Below, piece after piece: positions 26,886-36,196 of a DNA stretch of 64,000 nucleotides. Under the pieces are notes generated by a model that worked only from the letters and a program-made list of their open reading frames with translations, had not been told where the DNA came from and made no database searches. The position numbers were made by a program, and so were the translations under genes. Numbering within the stretch: position 1 is the first letter of the stretch; each line of letters starts with the position of its first letter. Source of the stretch: Variovorax paradoxus (GTDB lineage: Bacteria; Pseudomonadota; Gammaproteobacteria; Burkholderiales; Burkholderiaceae_C); the NCBI GenBank assembly GCA_016806145.1, contig CP063166.1, positions 1,984,001 through 2,048,000 on the forward strand, read 5' to 3'.

Positions 26886-27086
26886 GTGAACACCGCACGC
26901 CAACTCTCCAGCATTCGACCCGTCTCGGGCCGGGCGCTCGTGCGCGCGGGTTTCAGCAACGGATTCGACCTGCCATCGCCCGCTGCGAAGCTGGGTCGCT
27001 CGTACGCCATGCATTCGCCGAACCACGCGAAAGCGCGCGTTGATGCATTCGAGGATCGACTGCCACCGGGTGGAGGTTGCGCTTAG
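26886..27086 (+). CDS. Small hypothetical ORF in a promoter-terminator unit
   Basis: A possible 66-residue basic product starting at GTG 26886, with AAGG about 10 bp upstream. No domain is recognised and composition is not strongly gene-like. Support comes mainly from context: a good promoter at 26772-26800 and a strong terminator at 27116-27154 frame the stretch. The transcript of roughly 340 nt may therefore encode this protein or act as a small RNA. Confidence 0.35.
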   Translation: MNTARQLSSIRPVSGRALVRAGFSNGFDLPSPAAKLGRSYAMHSPNHAKARVDAFEDRLPPGGGCA

Positions 27087-27115
27087 GCGCTTGCCCTCCC
27101 CAGCTCTCTCACCAG

Positions 27116-27154
27116 AGGCCCGGACACCGAAAGGTTCCGGGCCTTTTTGTTTTT
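27116..27154 (+). terminator. Rho-independent terminator
   Basis: Stem AGGCCCGGA (27116-27124) pairs with TCCGGGCCT (27136-27144), followed by a T-rich tail broken by one G. It ends the unit started at the 26772 promoter. Confidence 0.85.
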
Positions 27155-27433
27155 CGCGGCCATCGCGCCGCGGCGGTGGCATCCACGGATGCCGCCGGTG
27201 TTCTTCCACAACGTGCCGCGAGGCGCAGCCGTCACTGGAGCGGCGCGCAGCTTCGCCATTTCGGGTGTGCCTTCACCACACCGCCAGGATCAACCGCGTG
27301 GACGGTCTGGCGGGATGTGCAGGAGCGTGGACCACTCCTGTGCGGCGATGTCGCACGGGGCCTCGAGCGAGAGCGCGGGGCCTGTCGCGTGAGGACACAA
27401 CCGAAATGGAAAGCGCCTTTTTCCCACGATCAC
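27155..27433. other. Non-coding stretch without a recognisable gene
   Basis: No convincing ORF, tRNA or promoter was found here. There is a hairpin GGCATCC-AC-GGATGCC (27178-27193) and a weaker GGTGTG/CACACC hairpin near 27270. Codon-position bias of real genes is absent. Confidence 0.5.
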
Positions 27434-27509
27434 GTTCCGCTAACTCAGCGGCCAGAGTGCCTCCCTGTCCAGGAGGAAGCCAGGGGTTCGAGTCCCCTGC
27501 GGAACGCCA
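27434..27509 (+). tRNA. tRNA-Asp (anticodon GTC), atypical body
   Basis: A 76-nt cloverleaf: acceptor GTTCCGC/GCGGAAC with no mismatch, D-stem ACTC/GAGT, anticodon stem CCTCC/GGAGG with loop CTGTCCA (anticodon 27467-27469), T-arm AGGGG/CCCCT with TTCGAGT, discriminator G and encoded CCA. The anticodon and G73 fit aspartate. The acceptor and D-stem differ from the usual bacterial tRNA-Asp (which starts GGAGCGG), so this may be an extra, divergent gene. Confidence 0.85.
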
Positions 27510-27554
27510 ATGCTGTCACCACATCGCTCAACCCATACAACAAGGAGTCATCGC

Positions 27555-27752
27555 ATGCGCAAGCGCAACAGCCCCATCCGCATGATCGCCGTGCATCCCG
27601 CACCGGCGCGCAAGCCGTTCGTGTCCGCGCTGGCGCGGCGCCTGGGCTTCGGCCGCAAGACCGACGTGCTGCGCGAGTCGGGCTCGCGGCGCGAGCTGCG
27701 GCTCGACCAACTCGACCTCGACCAGCGCGTGCGCGAAGTCGGGGAGTGGTAG
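27555..27752 (+). CDS. Small basic hypothetical protein between two tRNA genes
   Basis: A 65-residue Arg-rich product, with AAGGAG at 27543 correctly spaced from ATG 27555. G/C-ending codons and the Shine-Dalgarno sequence support real translation. No domain is recognised; the sequence is short, positively charged and lacks a membrane segment. It lies between tRNA-Asp and tRNA-His on the same strand, so it may share their transcript. Confidence 0.55.
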   Translation: MRKRNSPIRMIAVHPAPARKPFVSALARRLGFGRKTDVLRESGSRRELRLDQLDLDQRVREVGEW

Positions 27753-27774
27753 CGGGTCTCTCTCTTTTTTCCAT

Positions 27775-27849
27775 GGTGCGCGTAGCTCAATGGCAGAGCC
27801 GCGGGTTGTGATCCCGCTGACGACGGTTCGATTCCGTTCGTGTACCCCA
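27775..27849 (+). tRNA. tRNA-His (anticodon GTG)
   Basis: The extra 5' G (27775) pairs with discriminator C (27846), the hallmark of tRNA-His. Acceptor 27776-27782 pairs with 27839-27845 including two G-U pairs. D-stem GCTC/GAGC, anticodon stem GCGGG/CCCGC with loop TTGTGAT, T-stem GACGG/CCGTT with TTCGATT, and CCA encoded at 27847-27849. Confidence 0.9.
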
Positions 27850-27896
27850 GACTTTTCTTGACCGTCGTTCGACATCGCCGCGAAGGGAGGCGAGCC

Positions 27897-28460
27897 ATGC
27901 ATTCACACGTCCTGCAACTCGACATCCAGGGCACGCCGCAAGCCTGGGTCTCGCTGGAGCAGGCGGTGCTGCACTACGCCTGCGACGACGTGGCCTGGGA
28001 AGACGGCGGCGCGCCGCTGGCCACCCTGCGCGGCGGCTTCAACGTGGCGCGCGGTGTGCAGTCGCGCATCGAGGTCGCGCCGATCATCGCGCTGCGTGGT
28101 GCCTCGAAGATCAATCTCTTCGACGTCGTGCCCGGTCTCACCAAGCGCAAGCTGCTGCGCCGCGACCGCCACACCTGTGCCTACTGCGCGGGCGTGTTCC
28201 CGGAACAGGTGCTGCAGTGCGAGCACGTGCTGCCCGCATCGCGCGGCGGCGCCTGGAGCTGGACCAACCTCGTGACCGCCTGCGCCGCGTGCAATGGCCG
28301 CAAGGCCGCGCGCACGCCCGAGGAGGCCGGCATGCCGCTCCTGTACCTGCCGTACGTGCCGAGCCGCTTCGAGAGCTTCCTGCTCGAGGGCCGCCACATC
28401 CGCGCCGACGTGCACGAATGGCTGGCCAGCCGGCTGCCGAAGGGATCGCGGCTGCAATGA
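27897..28460 (+). CDS. HNH endonuclease family protein
   Basis: This 187-residue protein has a C-terminal HNH module: zinc-binding CAYC, CEHVLPASRGG with the catalytic His, the Asn in TNLVTACAACNGRKA, and a second CxxC pair. The N-terminal ~95 residues are not a known domain and end in LTKRKLLRRDRHT leading into the nuclease. AAGGGAGG at 27883-27890 sets ATG 27897. It follows tRNA-His by 47 bp and ends at a strong terminator. Stand-alone HNH proteins of this form occur in many proteobacterial chromosomes; DNA nicking or cleavage is expected, the target unknown. Confidence 0.85.
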   Translation: MHSHVLQLDIQGTPQAWVSLEQAVLHYACDDVAWEDGGAPLATLRGGFNVARGVQSRIEVAPIIALRGASKINLFDVVPGLTKRKLLRRDRHTCAYCAGVFPEQVLQCEHVLPASRGGAWSWTNLVTACAACNGRKAARTPEEAGMPLLYLPYVPSRFESFLLEGRHIRADVHEWLASRLPKGSRLQ

Positions 28461-28474
28461 AGCGGCGCCAATGC

Positions 28475-28510
28475 AAAGGCCCGCTGTCCTCGCGGACAGC
28501 GGGCCTTTTT
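28475..28510 (+). terminator. Strong rho-independent terminator
   Basis: A perfect 15-bp stem (28475-28489 with 28494-28508) with a TCGC loop, running into TTTTT. It ends the HNH gene and lies between convergent genes, so it may also slow transcription from the small gene at 28523-28699. Confidence 0.92.
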
Positions 28511-28522
28511 CATGCGCGCCGC

Positions 28523-28699
28523 TCAGCGGCCGAGTCCGAAGTAGCGGTAGGCGATCGCACCGGCCGCCGCGAGGCCGCCAACGATCGCGAAGAGGACCCT
28601 GGCGGTGCGCCCGTTGCGGCGCCTGGAGCGCTGCCAGTGCTCCGGCCCGATCAGGTCGATGGGCACGGTGGGTTTGCCGATGTCGGGAGCCTTTTCCAT
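28523..28699 (-). CDS. Small single-pass membrane protein
   Basis: A 58-residue protein with a basic, Arg-rich middle (HWQRSRRRNGR) followed by one hydrophobic helix, VLFAIVGGLAAAGAIAYRYF. This gives a probable inner-membrane protein with its N-terminus in the cytoplasm. No function is recognised. ATG 28699 begins the part with ordinary composition. The frame stays open upstream for more than 100 codons but crosses a terminator hairpin, so the longer form is unlikely. A Cys-codon-rich leader candidate lies about 190 bp upstream. Confidence 0.65.
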   Translation of the reverse strand: MEKAPDIGKPTVPIDLIGPEHWQRSRRRNGRTARVLFAIVGGLAAAGAIAYRYFGLGR

Positions 28700-28780
28700 G
28701 GGGCGGGAATATAGCGTAGGCCCCGAAGGCCGCCCTCGCGGCGGCCCATCGGACGGCGTTTCGCCGGCGCGTGCGCGGAC

Positions 28781-28804
28781 AAAAAAATGCCCGCCGAGGC
28801 GGGT
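28781..28804 (-). terminator. Terminator or attenuator hairpin on the minus strand
   Basis: Read on the minus strand, ACCCGC-CTCG-GCGGGC is followed by seven T after one A. It lies upstream, not downstream, of the minus-strand gene at 28523-28699, and about 80 nt after the ATG of a Cys-run reading frame. This arrangement suggests attenuation. Confidence 0.7.
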
Positions 28805-28861
28805 GTGCAACGAGCTTTCTGGCTTCGATTTCTGGTCCCTGTGGTCATTGTTATCGGGCGC

Positions 28862-28888
28862 TGTGTGACAGCAACAGCAAGATGCCAT
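28862..28888 (-). promoter_or_regulatory. Candidate Cys-rich leader peptide start (MASCCCCHT)
   Basis: On the minus strand an ATG at 28888 is followed by Ala, Ser, four Cys codons, His and Thr. The same Cys-Cys-Cys-His-Thr run occurs on the plus strand at 29463-29477. The frame does not stop before the hairpin at 28781-28804, and there is no Shine-Dalgarno sequence, so support rests on the repeated motif and the following terminator. Confidence 0.35.
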
Positions 28889-28963
28889 GCGGTGCGCGAA
28901 CCGCCACTGCAGGGGCAGGATCGGCGACGCAGCCGTCCTTCGAAAATGTGAAATAGTGCGGAA

Positions 28964-29374
28964 ATGAACAAGGAAATCCTCCTCAAGGCGCTGAAGGCCG
29001 CGATGCAGAACTGGATCCGCAGCGCCTCGCCGGCGCAGCTGTGGCGGCTGCATCAGGTGGGTGGACTCGGGGCAATCGTCGAGGTCGACGGCGAGGATGT
29101 GCGCGTGCGCATCGCGCTCGATGGTCCGCGCAGCATGTTGTCGGAGATTGGCATGACGGGCGGGCGGCTGCCCATCACCGAAGCCTTCCGCGGCGCGGGC
29201 AGTCCGACATGGGGCACGCCACCGCCGCTGGGAAGCGTCGAGCGTGAGCGCTGGTTCCTCGAGAGCGAGGTGGCGCAGGCGCACGCGCGGCAGTACCTGG
29301 AGTCCGAGGTGGCCGACGGGCCGTTGCTCGCGGCCTATGCGTCCGACTGGCTGGAGCGGCGATCGGTGGCGTGA
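28964..29374 (+). CDS. Hypothetical protein
   Basis: A 136-residue soluble protein with no domain I recognise. It begins MNKEILLKALKAAM; a hydrophobic and basic first 30 residues are followed by a strand-like VEVDGEDVRVRIALDGP and a helical C-terminus rich in Glu and Ala. Strong G/C third-position bias supports a real gene. The promoter region is the only A+T-rich part of the gap (28937-28965). It is separated by 79 bp from a Cys-leader/lipoprotein unit in the same direction. Confidence 0.65.
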   Translation: MNKEILLKALKAAMQNWIRSASPAQLWRLHQVGGLGAIVEVDGEDVRVRIALDGPRSMLSEIGMTGGRLPITEAFRGAGSPTWGTPPPLGSVERERWFLESEVAQAHARQYLESEVADGPLLAAYASDWLERRSVA

Positions 29375-29453
29375 GGCTTCGCGTCGCGCTCCTCCCTTGG
29401 GAGGTGCTCATTCTCATGCGCTGTATGTATTCTTTCGTGACAGCTGCAACACC

Positions 29454-29492
29454 ATGCGCGGCTGTTGTTGTCACACGAGGGAGAAGTCATGA
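29454..29492 (+). CDS. 12-codon Cys-Cys-Cys-His leader ORF coupled to the lipoprotein gene
   Basis: The ORF ATG CGC GGC TGT TGT TGT encodes MRGCCCHTREKS. Its TGA (29490-29492) overlaps the ATG of the lipoprotein gene (29489), which makes translational coupling likely. The three consecutive Cys codons sit within the 3' half of a hairpin whose base pairs GTGACA (29437-29442) with TGTCAC (29469-29474). A ribosome slowed at the Cys codons would change exposure of the downstream Shine-Dalgarno sequence GAGGGAG (29477-29483). Cys-codon leaders that sense sulfur supply are known in other bacteria; the signal here is inferred and could also be a metal. Confidence 0.6.
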   Translation: MRGCCCHTREKS

Positions 29493-30382
29493 GAAACGCA
29501 GATTTCAGCAGGATGCCGCGTGCACGCCTGCTTTCCATTGCAGCCGCGGCTGCGGCAATTTCGGCCTGTGGGGGCGGAGGAGGCGGCGGCGGCGGAGGCT
29601 TTCCGTTGCTGCCCGTGGCGCAGACACCGGCACCGGCACCGGCGCCCGCGCCCGAACCGGACCCACAGGCCCAGAGCTCCGCACCTTGCTTCAATGAAGC
29701 CGATTTCCGGGAAGGCACGCTGCTCGAGTTCGAGGCGATCGCACCTGGCAAGGATCCCGCGACCGATTCCTTCCGCCGGAAGAGCGTGACCGAAGGGCGC
29801 GAGGCGTTCGCGGGCGCGACGCCGGTGGCCTTCAATGTCGGCACCGAGGCCAATGCCTATCCGGGCTTCGAGCAGCGCATCGTCAAGAAGGAATACAAGG
29901 ACTTGGTCGGCGGCCACCTCTTCCTCTACGGAAAGTCGACGTCGTACTACGGCAAGATCAACGACAAGTTCGCCGACGACATGAAGCTTCCCGCCATCGT
30001 GCCCCGGGAGTACACGAGCTATGCGTCGCAGGTGTTCGAACCCCCGTTCTCGTTCCCGATCGACATGAAGCCCGGGCAGGTGGTGAGCAAGGAGTCCTCG
30101 GTGACCAAGACCGAAACCTCCAATGGCAGCGTCGTCTCGACGCGCTCGCTGCCGGCGAAGGGCGAGCTCAGCTACGGCGGCCGCGAAAAACTCGAGACGC
30201 CGCTGGGCACGTTCAGCACCTGCAAGTTCACGCTGAAGCTGACCCTGGGTGCGCTGGTCGGTCCGTCGGCCACCAAGGAGTTCTGGCTGGCGGCCGAAGG
30301 ACCTTATCGCGGCCAGTTGCTCAAGGGCGTCGATCCGAAGTCGCCGATGGTCGCGACGAAGATGAGCTACTCGCCCAAGTGA
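29489..30382 (+). CDS. Poly-glycine lipoprotein of unknown function
   Basis: A 297-residue lipoprotein. The signal peptide ends in a lipobox, AAISAC, followed by a run of ten Gly and then an Ala/Pro-repeat linker. This is a typical flexible tether for an outer-membrane-anchored domain in this bacterial group. The globular part (from ~residue 60) has no recognised domain but contains two further Cys that could form a disulfide. Its start is coupled to the Cys-leader ORF. The gene is followed by a 13-bp-stem terminator shared with tRNA-Lys. Function is unknown. Confidence 0.82.
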   Translation: MRNADFSRMPRARLLSIAAAAAAISACGGGGGGGGGGFPLLPVAQTPAPAPAPAPEPDPQAQSSAPCFNEADFREGTLLEFEAIAPGKDPATDSFRRKSVTEGREAFAGATPVAFNVGTEANAYPGFEQRIVKKEYKDLVGGHLFLYGKSTSYYGKINDKFADDMKLPAIVPREYTSYASQVFEPPFSFPIDMKPGQVVSKESSVTKTETSNGSVVSTRSLPAKGELSYGGREKLETPLGTFSTCKFTLKLTLGALVGPSATKEFWLAAEGPYRGQLLKGVDPKSPMVATKMSYSPK

Positions 30383-30464
30383 CGCCGGTGGGTTGAGCCG
30401 CGATCGTGACGGGCCCGGTGGGCCTGTCATTCGCGCCGAGGCAATCGATACGGACGCGCAAAGA

Positions 30465-30500
30465 AAAACGGTCGAAACCCAGAAGGATTTCGACCGTTTT
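30465..30500. terminator. Bidirectional terminator
   Basis: A perfect 13-bp stem (30465-30477 with 30488-30500) begins with AAAA and ends with TTTT, so it can act in both directions. It serves the lipoprotein gene on + and tRNA-Lys on -. Confidence 0.9.
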
Positions 30501-30509
30501 CAGTGTTGG

Positions 30510-30585
30510 TGGTGGGCCCTGAGTGACTCGAACACTCGACCTACGGATTAAGAGTCCGCTGCTCTACCAACTGAGCTAAGAGCCC
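30510..30585 (-). tRNA. tRNA-Lys (anticodon CTT)
   Basis: A 76-nt cloverleaf on the minus strand: acceptor GGGCTCT/AGGGCCC with one wobble pair, anticodon loop CTCTTAA giving CTT, standard T-arm with TTCGAGT, and encoded CCA (TGG at 30510-30512 on +). Confidence 0.95.
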
Positions 30586-30623
30586 TTGCGTTGAAAACAT
30601 ATTCGTTTTCAGGCAAGTCTGCG

Positions 30624-30652
30624 AGTATAGCGTAGAAATTTGGCTTTCTCAA
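30624..30652 (-). promoter_or_regulatory. tRNA-Lys promoter
   Basis: On the minus strand TTGAGA (30652-30647), a 17-bp spacer and TATACT (30629-30624) form a near-consensus sigma-70 promoter about 40 bp before the mature tRNA 5' end. The leader between carries TGAAAAC/GTTTTCA, a hairpin likely removed by RNase P processing. Confidence 0.75.
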
Positions 30653-30741
30653 AATTTTTGTGTGCGGCGTGTGTGGCGGATTAGCATTCGGCACCAACGA
30701 AGGGGCTGTGCCCCTCTCTTTTCCCATTCAGGAGAACTTCC

Positions 30742-31446
30742 ATGAGCGATGCCAACACCGCGCCGCATGTCGTGATCACCGGCGCCGCGGGCGCACTCGG
30801 GCGCGCCGTTGCACAACACTTCCTCGCGCAGGGCGCGCGCGCCGCGCTGATCGACCACCACGCCGGGCGCCTGTCCGAGGTGTTCCCGGGCCTCGACAAC
30901 TCGCAGCACCTGCTGCTGGCCGGCGATGTCACCTCGGCCGCCTCGATGGCCGGCCTGTCCGAACAGATCCTCAAGGCCTTCGGCCGCGTCGACGTGCTGG
31001 TGCACATCGCCGGCGGCTTCGAGATGGGCGAGGCGACGCACGCGCTCACGCGCGAGAGCTGGGACCGGATGATGAACCTCAACGCATGGTCCTTCGTGGC
31101 CGTGACGCAGGCATTGCTGCCCTCGATGATCGAGCGCCGCGCCGGCCGCATCGTCGCGGTGACGGCGAAGGTCGCGGCGCGCGGCCTGCCCGCGATGGCG
31201 TCGTACATCGCCTCGAAGAGCGCGCTGCAGCGGCTGGTGGAGGCGATGGCGGCCGAGGCGGCGCCGCATGGCGTCAACATCAACAGCGTGGCGCCCAGCG
31301 TGCTCGACACGCCCGCCAACCGGCAGGCGATGCCCGATGCGAATCCGGCCGAATGGGTGTCGACCGCGGTCGCCGCGCAGACCATCGGCTTTCTCGCGTC
31401 GCCCGGCGCGGCGGCGCTGCACGGCCAGCACCTGGCGCTCGACTGA
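30742..31446 (+). CDS. SDR family NAD(P)-dependent oxidoreductase
   Basis: A 234-residue short-chain dehydrogenase with TGAAGALG as cofactor loop, then HIAGGFEMGE in place of the usual NNAG. The active-site motif is YIASK (SYIASKSAL), preceded by AVTAKVA where most SDRs carry the catalytic Ser; the apparent Thr there is a possible substitute. It stands alone between tRNA-Lys and tRNA-Ala and ends at a shared terminator. It is likely a cytoplasmic oxidoreductase of unknown substrate. AGGAG at 30730 supports ATG 30742. Confidence 0.85.
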   Translation: MSDANTAPHVVITGAAGALGRAVAQHFLAQGARAALIDHHAGRLSEVFPGLDNSQHLLLAGDVTSAASMAGLSEQILKAFGRVDVLVHIAGGFEMGEATHALTRESWDRMMNLNAWSFVAVTQALLPSMIERRAGRIVAVTAKVAARGLPAMASYIASKSALQRLVEAMAAEAAPHGVNINSVAPSVLDTPANRQAMPDANPAEWVSTAVAAQTIGFLASPGAAALHGQHLALD

Positions 31447-31465
31447 GCTTCGGCGCTTCCAAAGC

Positions 31466-31499
31466 AAAAGGGCCTTGGCGGATGCCAAGGCCCTTTTTT
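31466..31499. terminator. Bidirectional terminator
   Basis: Stem AAAAGGGCCTTGGC (31466-31479) pairs with its complement (31484-31497) around GGAT and runs into T on + and T (AAAA on +) on -. It ends the SDR gene and tRNA-Ala. Confidence 0.92.
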
Positions 31500-31505
31500 G
31501 TCGGT

Positions 31506-31581
<76 letters not shown>

Positions 31582-31677
31582 AACGCAAGGCGAATTTTAG
31601 CCGGAACTCGCTGCAGCGTGCTCGCCTCGTGCCAAGATGCGCGCCTTCCAGAAACAGCACCGGACCCCGGCCATCCC

Positions 31678-32547
31678 ATGACTCCCACGCGCGATCCCGC
31701 CTGGCTCGAAGGCATGTACAACAACCTCGCGCGCGTGAAGGAGCATCCGGCGTACTTTGCGCGCTGGGCGCGCGAATCCGCCGCGGCGCGCGATGCGCTG
31801 CCGAGCCGGATCGACCTGCGCTACGGCGACGGCGTCAACGAAACGCTCGACGTCTTCCCGGCGCCCGTGCCCGACGCGCCCGTGCTGGTCTTCATCCACG
31901 GCGGCTACTGGCGCGCGATGGACAAGAAGGACCATTCCTTCATCGCGCCCGCCTTCAACGACCGTGGCATCTGCGTGGTGCAGCCCAACTACGCGCTGTG
32001 CCCGGGCACGCCCGAGCAACCCGTGACGGTGCCGGGCATCCTGCTGCAGATGGTTCGTGCGCTCGCATGGACCTGGCGCAACGTGGCGGCGCATGGCGGC
32101 GATCCGGCGCGGATCACGGTGGCGGGGCATTCGGCCGGCGGCCACATGGCGGCGGCGCTGCTGGCCTGCGACTGGAAGGCGGTGGCGCCGGACCTGCCCG
32201 AACACCTGGTGCGCAATGCGCTGTCGATCTCGGGCCTGTACGACCTCGCGCCGCTGCAGCGCACGCCGTTCCTCGAACAGGTGCTGCGACTCAGCGACGA
32301 CGACGTGCGCCGCGCGAGCCCCGCATACTGGCCGGCGCCAAAGCGCGGACTGCTCTACGCGGTGGCGGGCGGCAACGAGAGCGAGGAGTTCATCCGCCAC
32401 AACGCGATGATCCGCGAGGCCTGGGGCTCGCGGGCGGTGCCGGTGTGCGAGGTGCTGCCCGGCCTCGACCACTTCGGCGTGGTCGACGCGCTGTCCGATT
32501 CCTCGCACCGATTGCACCGGCTCGCGGTGCAACTGCTGGAAGCCTGA
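31678..32547 (+). CDS. Alpha/beta hydrolase (esterase/kynurenine formamidase-like)
   Basis: This 289-residue hydrolase has an oxyanion-hole motif HGGYWR, the nucleophile elbow GHSAGG and a C-terminal catalytic His in LDHFGVV. HGGYWR is typical of kynurenine-formamidase-like and short-chain carboxylesterases. No signal peptide is seen. No tryptophan-catabolic genes are adjacent, so general esterase activity is the safe call. The ATG at 31678 begins the conserved N-terminus; the in-frame extension upstream crosses tRNA-Ala and is not real. It converges with guaC 5 bp away. Confidence 0.85.
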   Translation: MTPTRDPAWLEGMYNNLARVKEHPAYFARWARESAAARDALPSRIDLRYGDGVNETLDVFPAPVPDAPVLVFIHGGYWRAMDKKDHSFIAPAFNDRGICVVQPNYALCPGTPEQPVTVPGILLQMVRALAWTWRNVAAHGGDPARITVAGHSAGGHMAAALLACDWKAVAPDLPEHLVRNALSISGLYDLAPLQRTPFLEQVLRLSDDDVRRASPAYWPAPKRGLLYAVAGGNESEEFIRHNAMIREAWGSRAVPVCEVLPGLDHFGVVDALSDSSHRLHRLAVQLLEA

Positions 32548-32551
32548 AGCT

Positions 32552-33529
32552 TCACATCAGCAGGTGTTCGCCTGCGTTGTCGCCGCCGAGCGTCACGTAG
32601 TTGACCTTGCGGATGTCCATCAGCGTGCGGCCGCCCGCATAGCTGATCGAGCTCTGCACGTCCTGCTCCATCTCGACCAGCGTGTCGGCCAGCTTGCCCT
32701 TGATGGGTTCGAGGATGCGCTTGCCCTCGACGTGCTTGTACTCGCCCTTGTTGAAGTCGCTGGCCGAGCCGTAGTACTCCTTGAACAGCGCGCCGTCGAC
32801 CTCGACCGTCTGGCCCGGCGACTCCTCGTGGCCCGCGAACAGCGAGCCGATCATCACCATCGAGGCGCCGAAGCGCACGCTCTTGGCGATGTCGCCGTGG
32901 TCGCGGATGCCGCCGTCGGCAATGATCGGCTTGGTCGCCACGCGCGAGCACCACTTGAGCGCGCTGAGCTGCCAGCCGCCGGTGCCGAAGCCGGTCTTGA
33001 GCTTGGTGATGCAGACCTTGCCCGGGCCGATGCCGACCTTGGTCGCGTCCGCGCCCCAGTTCTCGAGATCGATCACGGCCTCGGGCGTGCCGACGTTGCC
33101 GGCGATCACGAAGGTCGCGGGCAGCTTCTGCTTGAGGTAGCCGATCATGTTCTTCACGCTGTCGGCATGGCCGTGCGCGATGTCGATCGTCACGTACTCG
33201 GGCACCAGGCCCTGCGCGACGAGCTGGTCGACCGTGTCGTAGTCGGCCTTCTTCACGCCCAGCGAGATCGAGGCGAACACGCCATGGCCCTGCATGCGCT
33301 TGACGAGCGCGACGTTGTCGAGGTCGAAGCGGTGCATGACGTAGAAGTAGCCGTTCTGCGCCAGCCACAGGCAGATGGACTCGTCCACCACCGTCTTCAT
33401 GTTGGCGGGCACCACCGGCAGGCGGAAGCTGCGGCCGCCGAGCGTGACGCTGGTGTCGCACTCGGAGCGGCTCTCCACGCGGCACTTGCGCGGCAGCAGC
33501 AGGATGTTGTCGTAATCGAAGATTTGCAT
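32552..33529 (-). CDS. guaC: GMP reductase
   Basis: A 325-residue IMPDH/GMPR-family TIM barrel without CBS domains, the length of bacterial GMP reductase. It begins [22 protein letters not shown], has the catalytic loop [17 protein letters not shown] with the nucleophilic Cys, and the phosphate-binding loop near [14 protein letters not shown]. It converts GMP to IMP with NADPH in purine salvage. ATG 33529 matches the family start; the frame extends upstream to 33634 but that part is leader. The leader contains a terminator-like hairpin (33634-33665), suggesting regulation by attenuation. Confidence 0.93.
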   Translation of the reverse strand: MQIFDYDNILLLPRKCRVESRSECDTSVTLGGRSFRLPVVPANMKTVVDESICLWLAQNGYFYVMHRFDLDNVALVKRMQGHGVFASISLGVKKADYDTVDQLVAQGLVPEYVTIDIAHGHADSVKNMIGYLKQKLPATFVIAGNVGTPEAVIDLENWGADATKVGIGPGKVCITKLKTGFGTGGWQLSALKWCSRVATKPIIADGGIRDHGDIAKSVRFGASMVMIGSLFAGHEESPGQTVEVDGALFKEYYGSASDFNKGEYKHVEGKRILEPIKGKLADTLVEMEQDVQSSISYAGGRTLMDIRKVNYVTLGGDNAGEHLLM

Positions 33530-33633
33530 GAAACCAAGCTCCTGGAGGAAGTCGTTGAAAACGAGTGAGCGCTTGGTCTGGCCGGCTTCGGCGGCGTCGC
33601 TGCGAAAGCCCCTGCGGGGGCGGGCGACGCGCA

Positions 33634-33665
33634 CAAAAAACCGGGCACAAAAACTTGGGCCCGGT
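33634..33665 (-). terminator. Terminator-like hairpin in the guaC leader (candidate attenuator)
   Basis: On the minus strand ACCGGGC (33665-33659) pairs with GCCCGGT (33646-33640) and is followed by an uninterrupted T-run. It lies 105 bp upstream of the guaC start and less than 90 bp from the divergent uvrD start. No other minus-strand gene could end here, so premature termination of guaC transcripts is the likely role. Confidence 0.65.
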
Positions 33666-33748
33666 GATTGATTCTACGCAGCCTCCCGTGGGGAGGTCTT
33701 CCGGAACTTCATATAACCCGCATACGCCGTGGTTTCTACAATCGACGG

Positions 33749-36178
<2,430 letters not shown>

Positions 36179-36196
36179 GCCGCGGCGCGGCCCGGC

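Noticed and set aside
27150..27433. Search for a further tRNA or small gene between the terminator and tRNA-Asp
   Set aside because: No T-arm, anticodon arm or coding bias was found; only simple hairpins are present.
25582..28710. Prophage remnant spanning the M15 peptidase to the HNH gene
   Set aside because: A lysin-like peptidase, CI-like HTH and HNH protein are suggestive, but no integrase, capsid, terminase, tail gene or att repeat was seen.
28523..28888. 121-residue protein from the Cys-run ATG through the small membrane protein
   Set aside because: It would translate through a terminator hairpin with a T-run, and the linker has no protein-like composition. Separate leader and gene are more likely.
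31678..32547. Naming the esterase kynB-like kynurenine formamidase
   Set aside because: HGGYWR is shared with general esterases, and no kynureninase or tryptophan dioxygenase gene is nearby.
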